Shown piece after piece: positions 23,165-33,820 of a stretch of 64,000 nucleotides of DNA. This stretch comes from Beverwykella pulmonaria (lineage: Eukaryota > Ascomycota > Dothideomycetes > Pleosporales > Melanommataceae). The DNA lies in NCBI GenBank assembly GCA_001599595.1, contig BCHH01000009.1:174099-238098 (forward strand), written 5' to 3'. The stretch's first letter is position 1; each line of letters begins with the position of its first letter. The translations under genes and the position numbers were made by a program. Below the pieces are notes generated by a model. It saw nothing but the letters and a program-made list of their open reading frames with translations. It was not told the origin of the DNA and searched no databases.

Positions 23165-24584
23165 CTACGCTTCAGTCTTCATGTCCTCGTCGTTGGTCTC
23201 TTTTTCCTCCTCCTTCGCTTCTTTGTCTTTTTCTGTGTCCATTTCTGGATCTTCGCTCTTCGTGTCGGACGAGTCCGCCATGACCTCGTCGTCCTTCTCT
23301 GGTGCGACAGGGCCGGGACTCTTGCTTGCTCGAGATCCCTCTAAACTAGGCCGTCCGACAGCACCCTCGATGTCCAGGCCTCCGCCCTGTTTCTGCGGAC
23401 CCGTGTCCTCCATTCCAATGAGCTCAGGACCCCGCGCGTGGGGTACTTCGTCTTCCGGTTCTACCGTTTCGAGAATGGCAGGTGCGCTCTCCATGTCACC
23501 AAGTGAGGTTCGGCTCGGATGGATGGAGTGAGGATTCGACAGTACGACGCCGGCTTCCTGTTCCTGACGTAAGATCTCTCCTTGTGTGACGGGGCCAGTG
23601 GAGGGCAGCGTTTCGCCGTCTGGATGGGCTGACGCGATCTGCGCTACGCCAGCGGGTGGGGATGAAGAGGTAGATGGGAGGGTAGGCGTTGATGTAGAAG
23701 AAGGCGAGGTGGCCATTCCATTCCCGTTTATCACAGACACGGTTTCAATCCTCCCTGCGCCGTGCGGACCGTCCACCATCTCGGTGGACTCGGATATCAG
23801 CTCGCTCTGGCCGCGGTTCTGGAGCCATGGGATGGGGGTGAGGAGTGCGCCGCCGAGGGACTCATCGGAGCCCAGTGTGCTAGGCGGTGGAGACGTTGTG
23901 CCATTCAGGAGGCCGCCGGCACTGGGAAGAACGGCTTGAGGGAGGGGAAATATGGTCGTGGGAGAGGACACCGAGACCACTCTGTCCAGAGCGCGCAGGT
24001 AGGGCGGGAGGTAGGCATAGCGTCTTTTCGGTTCTAGGATGAGCTCAGCCAGACGCTGGATTGTGTGCGGTGGGTTCTTGGGGAAGTTCTTGGAGAGGCT
24101 GGTCCGTATGGAGCTGTAGAAGCTTACCACTTCCTGCGGCAGGCTCTGGGGATCCGAATTGGATAGGGGGAAGGCGGGGACGGGGGGTCGCGTTGGGGTA
24201 GTGGGTGGTGCGTTCTCCTTATCTGCGGCGGCCTGCGAGTCTTGACTTGAGAGGAGGGCCTGGGGCTGTGGGGGTGCGTGTGTGGGTTTGGGGAACTCGT
24301 GGATGATCTGGATGTGGCTACGTCAGCGAAGCTGCGCGCGGACATTGGGATGCTTCGAGGGGGGGTACTGACCTCGTCCAGGCGATGGAGTATGTACTGC
24401 AGCGTGGGCGGCCATTCTTCTCTGCAATTGACCGTCAGGCGCGTGGTGGAGGATGCTGGGGGAGGGGCACGTACGGGTTGAGAGAGCCGTCGTCGGCGGC
24501 CTTCTCCAGCACGAGACGCGCCGCGTTCCGGCCGTGGGTGTGACTTCTGAGGGGCCGCTCGTGGAAGCCGCTCGTGGACGTCAT
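23165..24584 (-). CDS. PSY4: protein phosphatase 4 regulatory subunit 2 (PPP4R2/Psy4-like)
   Basis: Exons on the minus strand are 24584-24475, 24421-24373 and 24307-23165, giving 433 residues. PPP4R2/Psy4 is the core regulatory subunit of the PP4 phosphatase, which removes DNA-damage phosphorylation such as that on gamma-H2A and Rad53. The N-terminal half shows the family plan: an opening helix (NAARLVLEKAADDGSLN) joined by splicing to PEEWPPTLQYILHRLDE and IIHEFPKP, then the block SFYSSIRTSLSKNFPKNPP, TIQRLAELILEPKRRYAYL and LPPYLRALDRVVSVSS. The C-terminal half is low complexity, Ser/Pro-rich and then Asp/Glu/Lys-rich, as in homologues. Both introns have clear donors (GTACGT, GTCAGT). The gene faces the UPF0658 gene across a 1.3-kb region. 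Confidence 0.88.
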
Positions 24585-25912
24585 ATCTGGTGTGAGACGC
24601 CGGGTTGAGGGCGGTGATGGAATGAAGGCTGGCGCTGCTCCACCACGACAAGCTCCAAACAGGCGCGATGTGCGGTGAGCGGGAGCCTGCGCCACAGCCA
24701 GGCGAGTCAAATTTGGCACGCCTTCCACGCGATTTTGCGGTTTGTCGGCATGCCGGCCAATCAAGCCAGACCGCTCATGCTTTTGTGTGGGCGGGCTGAG
24801 CAGGCCAGCTGAAGGGACGGTTGGAATTGCGGCTGTGCAGCCGCTCGCTGGGGCAGCAGCCAAGGGCCCAAGCCGGGCGTGCTGGTTGGCGTGAGAACTT
24901 TCTTCTTTTCGCGCGATCCTCTCTCAAAAGTCGCATTCGCCCCCTTGCCGTTGCTCTGCAGCCTCTCCGCGACAGACCGCTCTCGTCGCGCGAACCGTTC
25001 GACCGCCTCGCTCACGAGACTCGAGCAGTGCAGCATCCAGCATCCAGCGTCCAGCGTCCAGTCCCACCCAGCGTCCGGCGCTTGTGTGCAGTGATTTAGC
25101 GGTCCCAAGCTCTCGAGGTTGGCTGGCGACTTTTGGCGGCGAGGTCCCGGGCTTTCAGCACACGCCAGCGCCCGCCTTGTCAGGACCGTCGGTCGCCCAT
25201 CAGCCCCCCAAAACCGTCGCATCTCCACCCACCGTCTTCTATCTTCAGTCTTCTGCCCCGTCTGCATCGTCTTCTTTCCTCCCTTCTTTACCACCCTCAC
25301 CACCGCTCGCTCCCCGCCGTGCACATTGCCCTGTGCCCGTCTCAGTCGCCATCGCTTCCGCGCAGCTGTCACCTGCCCGAACGAACCTCCGCACGGCCAA
25401 GCACCCACAGTTTCAGCACCGCCAGCATAACTCCTGCAACTCCTGCACCTCCTGCACCCTCACCAGCGCTGCCCTTCTCGTTTCAGCGTACGACGGCCTC
25501 GTCCGTCCACCATTCGCTGTGCGGCTATCGCAGTCTCTGCGCGCCCTAAAGCAGCACACAAGTGCCTCACACCCGTCTCACCTGGTCTTTCTGACGTCCG
25601 CGATCGCCAAGTCGACACAAGGCCAACAGTCGCACGCGCTCTCCACCACAACCCCCCCGCAACCGTCGCGCCATAGCCCGATCCCCTTAACTCTCCCTCC
25701 TCGGCCGCCTTCCCGCGGCTGACCTTTCTGCCAAAATTTCTCACCACGAGGCCCGAGCATCCCTCCTCGGAGGCCAACCGCTGGATCAAAACTACCAGCC
25801 GTACAACAGCTACCAGCCTCCCTTCAACACACAATTGCCCCCCGTCGAGCCACAACATCATCGCGAGGCCTTCCCTACGACGCTCCCGCCCCCCGTGCGA
25901 CGAGTCCCCAAG
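24585..25912 (+). promoter_or_regulatory. divergent promoter and ATG-free leader of the UPF0658 gene
   Basis: This is the region between PPP4R2 (minus) and the UPF0658 gene (plus). A CCAAT box lies at 24757-24761. From 24780 to 25912 the plus strand has no ATG in any frame, and it is strongly C/T-rich from about 25170. A short tandem run of CAGCATC/CAGCGTC heptamers lies at about 25031-25060. From 25691 the frame leading into the first ATG is open for 74 codons. The long frames on both strands here have no ATG start or family motif and are not called as genes. Confidence 0.6.
25031..25075. repeat. heptamer tandem repeat (CCAGCRT)
   Basis: CAGCATC and CAGCGTC heptamers repeat about four times in a row, followed by degenerate copies (CAGTCCC, CAGCGTCCGG). 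It lies inside the GC-rich leader of the UPF0658 gene. Confidence 0.6.
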
Positions 25913-27084
25913 ATGTACATTCCCACCACCCGATGGACGTGGGCGTTCATGATCGCTGCCCTGGTGCAGCTCGCCATTGCCTTGAGTTTGGAAGCGTACG
26001 TTCCTGAGTCTCCATGCTGCACGGCAACGAACCTCGCACTAATATGATTCTCTAGATATGTCTTTGGCAAATTTCAGTCTAGCTTACAGAAGCAACCAAC
26101 CATTGGTGACCAGAAAACCGCGAACCACAACGAGACGCGCACCATCCCGACCTATCTCGCTGTCTTCATGTTCGGTTTCATCTACCAGCTCGTCCTCGTC
26201 TACGACGCCCTGCGACTCAAGAACACCATTCAAGTCATCGGCCTCGTCTTGTACAACATGGGTATTCTCATCTACGCTGGCATTCAATACGACCAGATTA
26301 GTGACGCCGTGGCTGTTCTCGACTCGACCGCTCAAATCGTCACCCACTTCTGGCCTAAGGTCAGGCCCATGTTGGTTGCGTTGCCTATCGTCATGTCAGT
26401 GATGACGGTCGTCTTCTCCTTCATTGCCTGGAAGTTGTACGACGAGTTTGCGTGGACCATCTACAAGCACATCAGCGCCGACCTGCGCTTGAAGCGGAGA
26501 TATTTGACATATCAGGTACGATTTCGAGCCACCCGTCATGTGACACTCTACTCGAACCAACGGCTGACATGCGTGCACGATAGGTTTACATTGCTCTCCT
26601 CAAGTTCGACTTCTTCTTCTTCCTTGCCTTCACCGTCCAATTCCTCGTCGTGGTGGAAAATACCAGCAACGTGGAGCTCGGTCTTACGGCGGCCGCGCTG
26701 ATCATCACCTTTGTCCTGCTTTTCCTGGCCGCCTTCTGGGTGCGTCGCGAATCCGTGGCCGGCATGATCGTCGTCATCATCGTTTACTTCATCGCGCTGG
26801 GCTACTTCCTCTTCAAACTGGTACGCATGTACGCGGCCGACGCCGCGCGCCAAGATGACTACAAGCCGGCCCGCAAGTCGCTCACCAGCTTCGCCGTGCT
26901 CACGATTCTGCTGCTTTTGATCACAATCATCATAGCATGCATGTGCACACACAACTTCAACAAGGGCCTGAAACCGCATGTGAGCAGCAAGAGGGTCGGC
27001 GAGGGCCAGCCCCACAAAGCATACGGCGCAGAGATGCCCTCGCTGAGCGGACCGGCGCCTTCGTCGCGTATGGAAATCGACTAA
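25913..27084 (+). CDS. UPF0658-type Golgi membrane protein
   Basis: Exons are 25913-25995, 26056-26515 and 26584-27084, giving 347 residues. About eight hydrophobic helices are visible, starting with WTWAFMIAALVQLAIAL and ending with SFAVLTILLLLITIII, followed by a cytosolic tail. The layout and the MYIPTTRWTWAF opening are those of the fungal UPF0658 family, which localises to the Golgi in fission yeast; its biochemical role is unknown. The two splices restore LEAYVFGKFQ and YLTYQVYIALLKFDFFFF. The start at 25913 (CAAG-ATG, A at -3) is the first ATG in more than 1.1 kb. The upstream in-frame 74 codons are Pro/Gln/Tyr-rich (QNYQPYNSYQPPF, LPPPVRRVPK) and resemble the N-terminal tails of relatives, so non-AUG initiation upstream is possible. 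Confidence 0.85.
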
Positions 27085-27925
27085 AGCCGAAACCGCATAG
27101 ATACTGTTTCCTTCTATTCTTCTTTGGACTCGATTGCAATTTGCGCGCATAGTTCTGGTCTGGACAGGATCGAGCGACCGGCGTTTTGGGAGATCTGGAT
27201 GGATCGCTGGCCATGATATTTTGGCAGGGCGGTCAGGATATGGCTGGATCTGCTTTCGAGCGGAATGGGTGATTGGAATCACAGCACCTAGGATCACTTA
27301 TACCATGCTCGCTTTCTTTTCTTTTTGTGTGTGTTTGTCTTCTACACGGCCGTTGTATAACTGTCTGTCCTTGTCATCCTATATATATATACCCGAGCTA
27401 CAGGGATTCGCTGTCAGGGCTCGTCATGGGCCGGGAGAGAGAGAGATAGATTGATAAGGGCTACTCTGTACTGTTGTACGTAAGGTGTTGTTATGAATGT
27501 CATGGAAAAATCGAGCAGCAGACAACAGGCCCAGCAGGGCGTCATAATGTTTCGGAGAAATTCCACATGAGCATGGGGATGTCCACCTGTAACGGTTTTG
27601 CTTTTTTTGGGTTTCCTCGGGTGGCGGTTTGGTGACTAGCGGACTTGGGCACGCCAACCGAAAGACGGCGATTGCATAAATCGGCTGCCAAGCTACATAA
27701 GGTGTGGGCCAAAGCTTGGGGTTCCCCGAGCCGACGTCAGGGCTTGCGGTCCTGCAGCGCAGCCGAGCGACATCATCGGTGCAAAATGTGGGCGCGGCTG
27801 GACTGCAACACACAACCACCTCGCAATTCTAGTCTATATACTGCAGGGCCCCATTGATTCTTGCCGTCTCCGAGGGCATTGAGTCTTCTTTCTCCTTCGT
27901 GGTCGAGAGGATTAGCTACGGCAAA
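27085..27925. other. intergenic between tandem genes
   Basis: 3' flank of the UPF0658 gene and promoter of SYM1. It contains a (TA)n microsatellite near 27379. No gene is seen. Confidence 0.5.
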
Positions 27926-28908
27926 ATGGCGTTTCGGTGGTATGTCTGGCTGGGGTGAACGAGTGGGGGGGAATGCGGAGAGGAAGTGCTAACAGAGGGT
28001 TCAGGTATCAGGCCAAACTCGCGTCGTCGCCGCTCATGACGCAGAGCATCACGACTGCGGTACGTCTTCACCCTCCCATTCTGGCCGCCTTACGGCGTGA
28101 GCTTTCCGCCTGCCCTCCCACAAAACTACGATCAATCACACACATTCACGGAAGAGTTAGCAAGCGACAGAATCCAGGAATAGTAAGACAGGGGATGTGA
28201 GGCTGATGTAGATAGCATAGGTCCTCTTCGCAACTGGTGACGTAATGGCGCAACAAGGTGTTGAGAAAGTTGGAATCGAGAAACATAATCTTCAGAGAAC
28301 GGGACGGATGGCTGCTTACGGCGGAGGTGCGTTTCCCTCCCCATACCCAACCCATCTTACCCTAACCCCCTCCACCAGCCTTCTTCGGGCCTGTAGCAAC
28401 GAAATGGTACAGCCTCCTGGCGTCACGCGTCAACCTCAGTACCACCAACCGCACGATCGCGGCGCGTGTCGCATGCGACCAGTTTGTCTTCGCGCCTGTA
28501 AACATGGGCGTCTTCTTATCCTCAATGGCGTATTTCGAGGGGAGCTCGCCGAGGGAGAGACTGAAGAAGGCGTATGTACCTGGCCTGACGAACAATTTTC
28601 TGCTCTGGCCGTGGGTGCAGGCGCTGAATTTCAGGTTTGTCCCGTTGGAACATAGGGTTTTGGTTGTGAATTTTGTGGCCTTGGGTAAGTCTAATCGTTG
28701 TTCTCTGATTCTCATTTGCTTTGGTATGCGGGGGGAAGGGGAATTAGGTCGGAAGTCCAAGGGCCTAAAATGTAGCAAAGCTCAACAGTGAGAATATATG
28801 CTAATATAGGATGTAGGCTGGAACTGCTACCTCAGCTACCTCAACAGCAGCGGGGGCGACGCAGCGAAGGACGGCGAGAAGGACGGCGGCGAGCTTCCTC
28901 CGTCGTAG
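27926..28908 (+). CDS. SYM1: Mpv17/PMP22-family protein (Sym1-like)
   Basis: Exons are 27926-27939, 28005-28059, 28221-28326, 28379-28684 and 28817-28908, giving 190 residues, close to yeast Sym1 (197). The family consists of four-helix membrane proteins; Sym1/Mpv17 sits in the mitochondrial inner membrane and supports metabolism under heat and ethanol stress. Visible family signatures are [64 protein letters not shown], and the C-terminal [19 protein letters not shown] and [17 protein letters not shown]. The first exon codes for fewer than five residues. Introns 1 and 4 show good branch sites (GTGCTAAC, TGCTAAT). The tail after YLNSS is Gly/Asp/Lys-rich. All junctions keep phase and rebuild family motifs, so I trust the model. 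Confidence 0.92.
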
Positions 28909-30256
28909 ACCTCAGCAACGAAGCTTCAACCTCTCTCTGTTCTCTCTATCGTTATCAAGGATTGCATCTCGAGTGGCAACGTACATATATGCCTTCAGAA
29001 GGGCATTACGGGCGGCTTTTCTATTTCATTGCAACAGTCAGCAATAAAGACGGTAGATACCCTTTCATCCATCAAGCATCCGGTCAACAATCTCATTTTG
29101 GCATTTGGAACTGCAGTAAAGCTCAATGGAATCGGTTTGAGCAGGGGTCGTTCAATACGGTCCATTGACATAGAATAGAATCTGACTTTCTCCCTTTCTT
29201 CGATCTTTTTCTTCGTGACCTGAAAAGTATTCAGTCTCACATATGTGTGTCCTCTATTGGATGTGGATATATGCTCGCCCTGCATGCCCATTCAGAGAAG
29301 GGGCTCCATTTCCAGTCCACGTCCACCACCTCCCCGCACGTCGCTCTGTCAACTCCCTACAAACAAGCCCTGTACGCATTAAAACACAGATTGCCACGCT
29401 GCTTACTGAGAGAGGAACTCGGAAGTGACAATTGCATGGATTGCATGCTACGCATTAGTTATCACTACCAAGTCGAAATTGCAAATGCAATTGCACACTG
29501 TGTTTGACCTCTGTCTACGTCCGAAAACGTGTGCCTCGTTGTTCAGTAAACTCGTCAATAGCTCAGACCGTATATTAGCTGACAATGCAATGCCATCACT
29601 CGCTCGTCCAGTCAGTCAGTCAGTTAGTTGTTCAGTCGGCCAAATCACATCAAGAACGAGAAATAATTAAGGTCAATCTATAATTCAATACTATCCATAC
29701 TGTATATGTATCGATCCAGTGACCATCTTTCCCTCCATCCATGCAATATCTTCGACCTCGCTTATCCACTCAATTGCCATTACGAACTTGCGCCTCTATA
29801 CACCGTGGAACTACCGAAATCCTCAAGTTGAAATGGAAAAGTGGAGATCTGCGAACTAAACATGTGGGGAAACCGTGAGAATATAGTAGGAATTAGACTA
29901 AGACTTTCGCCCACTCTGCTCACATTGCAGAAAGCGTTCCAGACAAGAGATGGAAACACACTCTCGCGGCAGCAAAAAAGACCTGCCAGATTAAACACCA
30001 TTCGAACAGAAGGAGCAAGAGAGAAGAAAACGCCTGAGAAACGCCTGCTGATGCAATATTACCCGTGTTTCTCGATCTGAAGATGCTAATATCCAGCTCC
30101 TGCTTAAAACCAGAATCTGCGACTGCAAATCTGGTTCCTTGGTCTTTGTCTCCCGGACTCTCTGCGCTGCTTCATTCCCATCTCTTCACTAGCAAAATGT
30201 CCATGTTCAAAAAATGAGTCACACAGCCGAGAATGGAACATCGATGTGCCCCCCAA
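28909..30256. other. intergenic between convergent genes
   Basis: 3' flanks of SYM1 and KIN4, 1.35 kb. It includes a short CAGT microsatellite at about 29610-29635. No frame has a recognisable motif. Confidence 0.5.
29610..29635. repeat. (CAGT)n microsatellite
   Basis: Repeated CAGT units (CCAGTCAGTCAGTCAG, then TTAGTTGTTCAGTC) in the region between SYM1 and KIN4. Confidence 0.7.
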
Positions 30257-33200
30257 CTACCTCTCCTTCTCCCTCTGCCTTCCCATTCTCCGGAAGAAGT
30301 CCATGACTCTTTTACTGCTCCCACTAGACCCAGAATGATTCTGCTTACCTCCATTATCCTCATACGCATCTGCAAACTTCCTGCTCTTTTGTAACACCCC
30401 GGGTCTGTCTTTTCTGGGCTCTGCAGCCGTATCAGAGCCATTGAAACCCGCTGGATAACGCACTTGGGGTTGATGTTGCGAGTAGTTCGACACTGGGATG
30501 ACTGGCTCTGAGGCCTCAGAATCATTGGCGTGGCGGTACGGGCGGTCGGCGGCTATGTAGCCTGAAGGCATCGGCGCTTGAGATGCTGGATGTGGTTCCT
30601 TGGGTCCAGGGAACTTCTCGTCACCAATCGGTGGTTGTGGGTAGTCGAATTGTGTTTGGTTCGCGGGCGCGCTTGATGGTCCGGCAGCGCCGGTTCTTCC
30701 ACCCCTGCTGTCCATGCCTCCGTCGTAAAAGCCAGGAATGCTACCATTGGTGCTCTGACTGGGACTGCGAGAGTCGCCGCGTCCAAAAGCCATCGCTGGT
30801 CTTGAGTTTCCTCTACTACGTGGAGCTTGGGTTGATACGCGCCGGTCGGATGCGGTGTGCGAGTGCGCGCTGTTTGGTGGTGGCATACTTTCTCTATGAC
30901 TAGAGGAAAATGTTTTTGAAAGTGAAGAAGGGAGGAGCGAGAAGCGCCTGGTCGACTTCCCGGTGTTGTCTGACTTGTCTGTGTTCTTTCTACTGAACCC
31001 GAACGAAGTTCGGCGACTCGATTCATTACTCTGTCGCGATTGGTCATCATTAGCCATTGGCCCTGGCATGCTAGTAGGAGGATACGACTTCTGTATCTTG
31101 TTCGAAGTATGACTCGAGGATTGAGAGGTGGATTCTTGGTGGGAGGGTTGACGAGAGCTGAACATGCTCGTTACACGTCCGAGGGTCTCACTAACCGTGT
31201 TGGACCGTTTGTGTCCCTTATTATTGGCAATTTGCGCATCGGCTTGAATTGCTGATACTCGCTGGGTGCTTGGCTGGCCAATGGACAGCTCACCCGTTCC
31301 AGACGAGTCGGGTTGAGATATTGGGCCTGACATGGAGTACTGTTTCCCTTTTGGCTGGGAGAAGCGGCCCTCCGCGTTTGTCGGGGCAACGGTTGCAGCA
31401 GCAGGTTGTCCATATGAGTTCCCCCTAGACGGCAAACGAGGACCGCCACCAAGAGTGCCACCGGTGGAAGGGCGATTTGTAGATGTTACAGGCACAGTGC
31501 TGAACGCTGTGTAATCCGAATTTGATCTTTGAGGTTCCCTTGTCGGCCTTGTTGGAGGGGCCGTAGAACTTGTTGGAGCAGCCGCGCGAGGTTGGCGCGT
31601 ATTGGGTGCAGATTGATACCCATCCGCAGGAGGGACTTCGATCGGACCCTCATCCTTAACACGTGCCTTTGTCGCTCCTCTAGGAGCCGTGGGAGGTGAT
31701 GTTTCGCCGCGGACGGTTTGAGACTGAGGTGCCACATATTCCACTTGCACTGTTCGGCGCTTGTTTTCGCGGTTAGATTTATTCTTCTCGGGTTGCTCGT
31801 TCCGGTTGATCTGTTCACGCTTGGCTGTGAGTCCGCCGACGGGGGTAACGGCAGTATGCGGCTTTCCGGGTTCGCGGACAGAGGCGCTTCGTGCAAGCGT
31901 TGGTGCGTCGAATGGATCTTCTGATGTGGGGTTAGAAGGAGTGCCTGTCATCAAACCAAAATGCTTACTATTAATCCCAGCTGCCTTCCCAGCCTCGTTC
32001 GAAGCTGTAGCAGTCGAGGTGATGAAGCTGACTACATGGGCGTAATCGCTGAGCCAGCTATGCCGGGCCACTTCGAACAAATCGGCACGTTTTCTTGGGT
32101 CGGGCACGAGTATACGCTTCAGCAAGTCCCTTGCGTGCGGAGTGACGTATTCTGGGAACGTGAGCGGAGTTGATACAATGTACTTGTACAAAAGGTTGAT
32201 GTTATCTCCTTCAGGATTGGCTGGATCGTCGTCAAAAGGTAGATAACCGGCCAACATGGCGTACTGCAAGAGTCAATAACCTACAAAGCGCGCAGCGCAA
32301 GGAAAACGTACCAAAATCACACCGCAACTCCACACATCAACTTTTCGGCCGGTGTAAAGCGAATCACTGACGACCAACTCAGGGGCAGCATAGCACGGGC
32401 TACCGCAGCTGGTTTGCATGAGATCTCCGCGGCGCGCGCCGTCGGTGCCTTCCAAGCCCATGGACCGCACAAAGTCCTTGTTGCCCAGGTTGAACTCAAT
32501 CTCCTCGCCCAGCTCATCATCCGGGTTGAAAGTATTGGCAAATCCAAAGTCCGTGATTATAATGTTCCGATTCCTGTCCAGCAATAAGTTCTCCAACTTG
32601 AGGTCCCGATGTACGATGCCCTTCTTATGCAGGTAGCCCACGCCTGAGATGAGCTGGGCGAACAGTCGGCGTGCTGCGCCGTCTTTCAGGTATCGGTGGT
32701 TGAGGATGTAATCAAAGAGCTCTCCTCCAGAGGCATACTCTAATATGATACCAATGTGGCGTTCTGTTTCCACCATCTCGTGTAATCGAACAATGTTTTG
32801 ATGTTCTAGTCCCCGGAGGATATGGATCTCGCGGTAGATTTTCTGGAGGCGGTTCTGGTTTCCTCCCAAGGTCTCTCTTCTGATTAGCTTGATAGCAACC
32901 TCGACGCTGCTGTCTTTCTTCCAGCCCATTTTCACTTTGCCAAACTCGCCCTCTCCTAGTGTTTGCCCCAGGATGTAGTTACCAAATCTTGACCGCTTCC
33001 CAGATCCCTCGGATTTTGAGTGGTCTTGCCGACTCTTTCCCGCTCCTCGGCCGCCATCGTCGACGCCTTCGCTGCTGACTAGGCCAAGGCCTGTTATTGG
33101 GGTTATGTCATTCCTTGAGGTTGCAGGGATTGCTTCTGCTTGCCTCGCTTCTGCGCGGGCAATGTCTTCTTGCGGGTCTGTGACCACCATCCTGTTTATC

Positions 33201-33820
33201 ACAACGCTCTCTTCGCGGGGCAGGTTCGTGCCTACGGGTGGCTGCCCAACCGCCGAAGCGGAGCGGCTGTGGGAGGGTTGACTCGGCGAGGGCTTGGACC
33301 TGCTTGAGCTGCCCTGATGGCGTGGGCTCTCTTTGCCTTTTCTGCGAGACTGCGCCGCAGCAGCAGCAGCATTTGCACTATCATCACGTATCTTGTCCTT
33401 GTCGCTTGTGTATGATGAGGGCTGACGCGAGGCGGCTGGGCTGTTGGTGCCAGAGGCGGACTGGCTGCGGTGCGAGGATGTGCGAGGGGGAGGCATAGGA
33501 GCGCCGGCGGCCAGGGGGCCAGCGGATGCGGTTATGGCGGGCGACGAGTGCGTCGATGGAGGGAGGGGCTGCGCGCGAGGTGTGTTCAGGGTCGAGTTGT
33601 TGGACACGGCTGGGGAGTGGTGAGCCTGGGGCGTGGTCGGGGTGTTTAGATTTGGCGATGCTCCATTATTTGCACTAGGCCGTCGCGAGGGTTTTCGGGA
33701 CGACGCTGGAGACGCGGCGGCAGGCGGCTGCTGCTGGGTATTGTAGTACTGCTGCTCGCGGGCATGCGGCGAGCGGTTTGATATCGAGGGCCCACTCTGC
33801 TGCACCGCGGCCGAAGACAT
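30257..33820 (-). CDS. KIN4: Kin4-type serine/threonine protein kinase
   Basis: Exons on the minus strand are 33820-32312 and 32263-30257, giving 1171 residues. Yeast Kin4 holds mitotic exit when the spindle is misplaced, by acting on Bfa1. Residues 1-278 are a disordered Ser/Gln/Pro-rich region. The kinase domain runs from about 279 to 575: glycine loop LGEGEFGKVKMGW, catalytic Lys in VAIKLIRRE (about 311), HRDLKLEN (about 404), DFGFANTF (about 424), CGSPCYAAPE, and after the splice LYAMLAGYLPFDDDPANPEG. The activation segment has an insertion (PDDELGEEIEFNLGNKDF and following) relative to yeast Kin4; I recall this as usual for filamentous fungi. The last 600 residues are Ser/Thr/Pro/Gln-rich with basic patches and end FRRMGRQREKER. 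The intron is only 48 bp. Related SNF1/AMPK-group kinases are the alternative. Confidence 0.9.

Noticed and set aside
24761..25408. 215-codon minus-strand frame between PPP4R2 and UPF0658
   Set aside because: Lies in the GC-rich leader; Arg/Gly/Ala composition follows base composition, with no motif.
25084..25722. 212-codon plus-strand frame in the ATG-free leader
   Set aside because: No ATG anywhere in it; Pro/Ser/Thr composition is explained by C-richness; out of frame with the downstream gene.
26548..27297. 249-codon minus-strand frame
   Set aside because: Antisense to the last exon of the UPF0658 gene.
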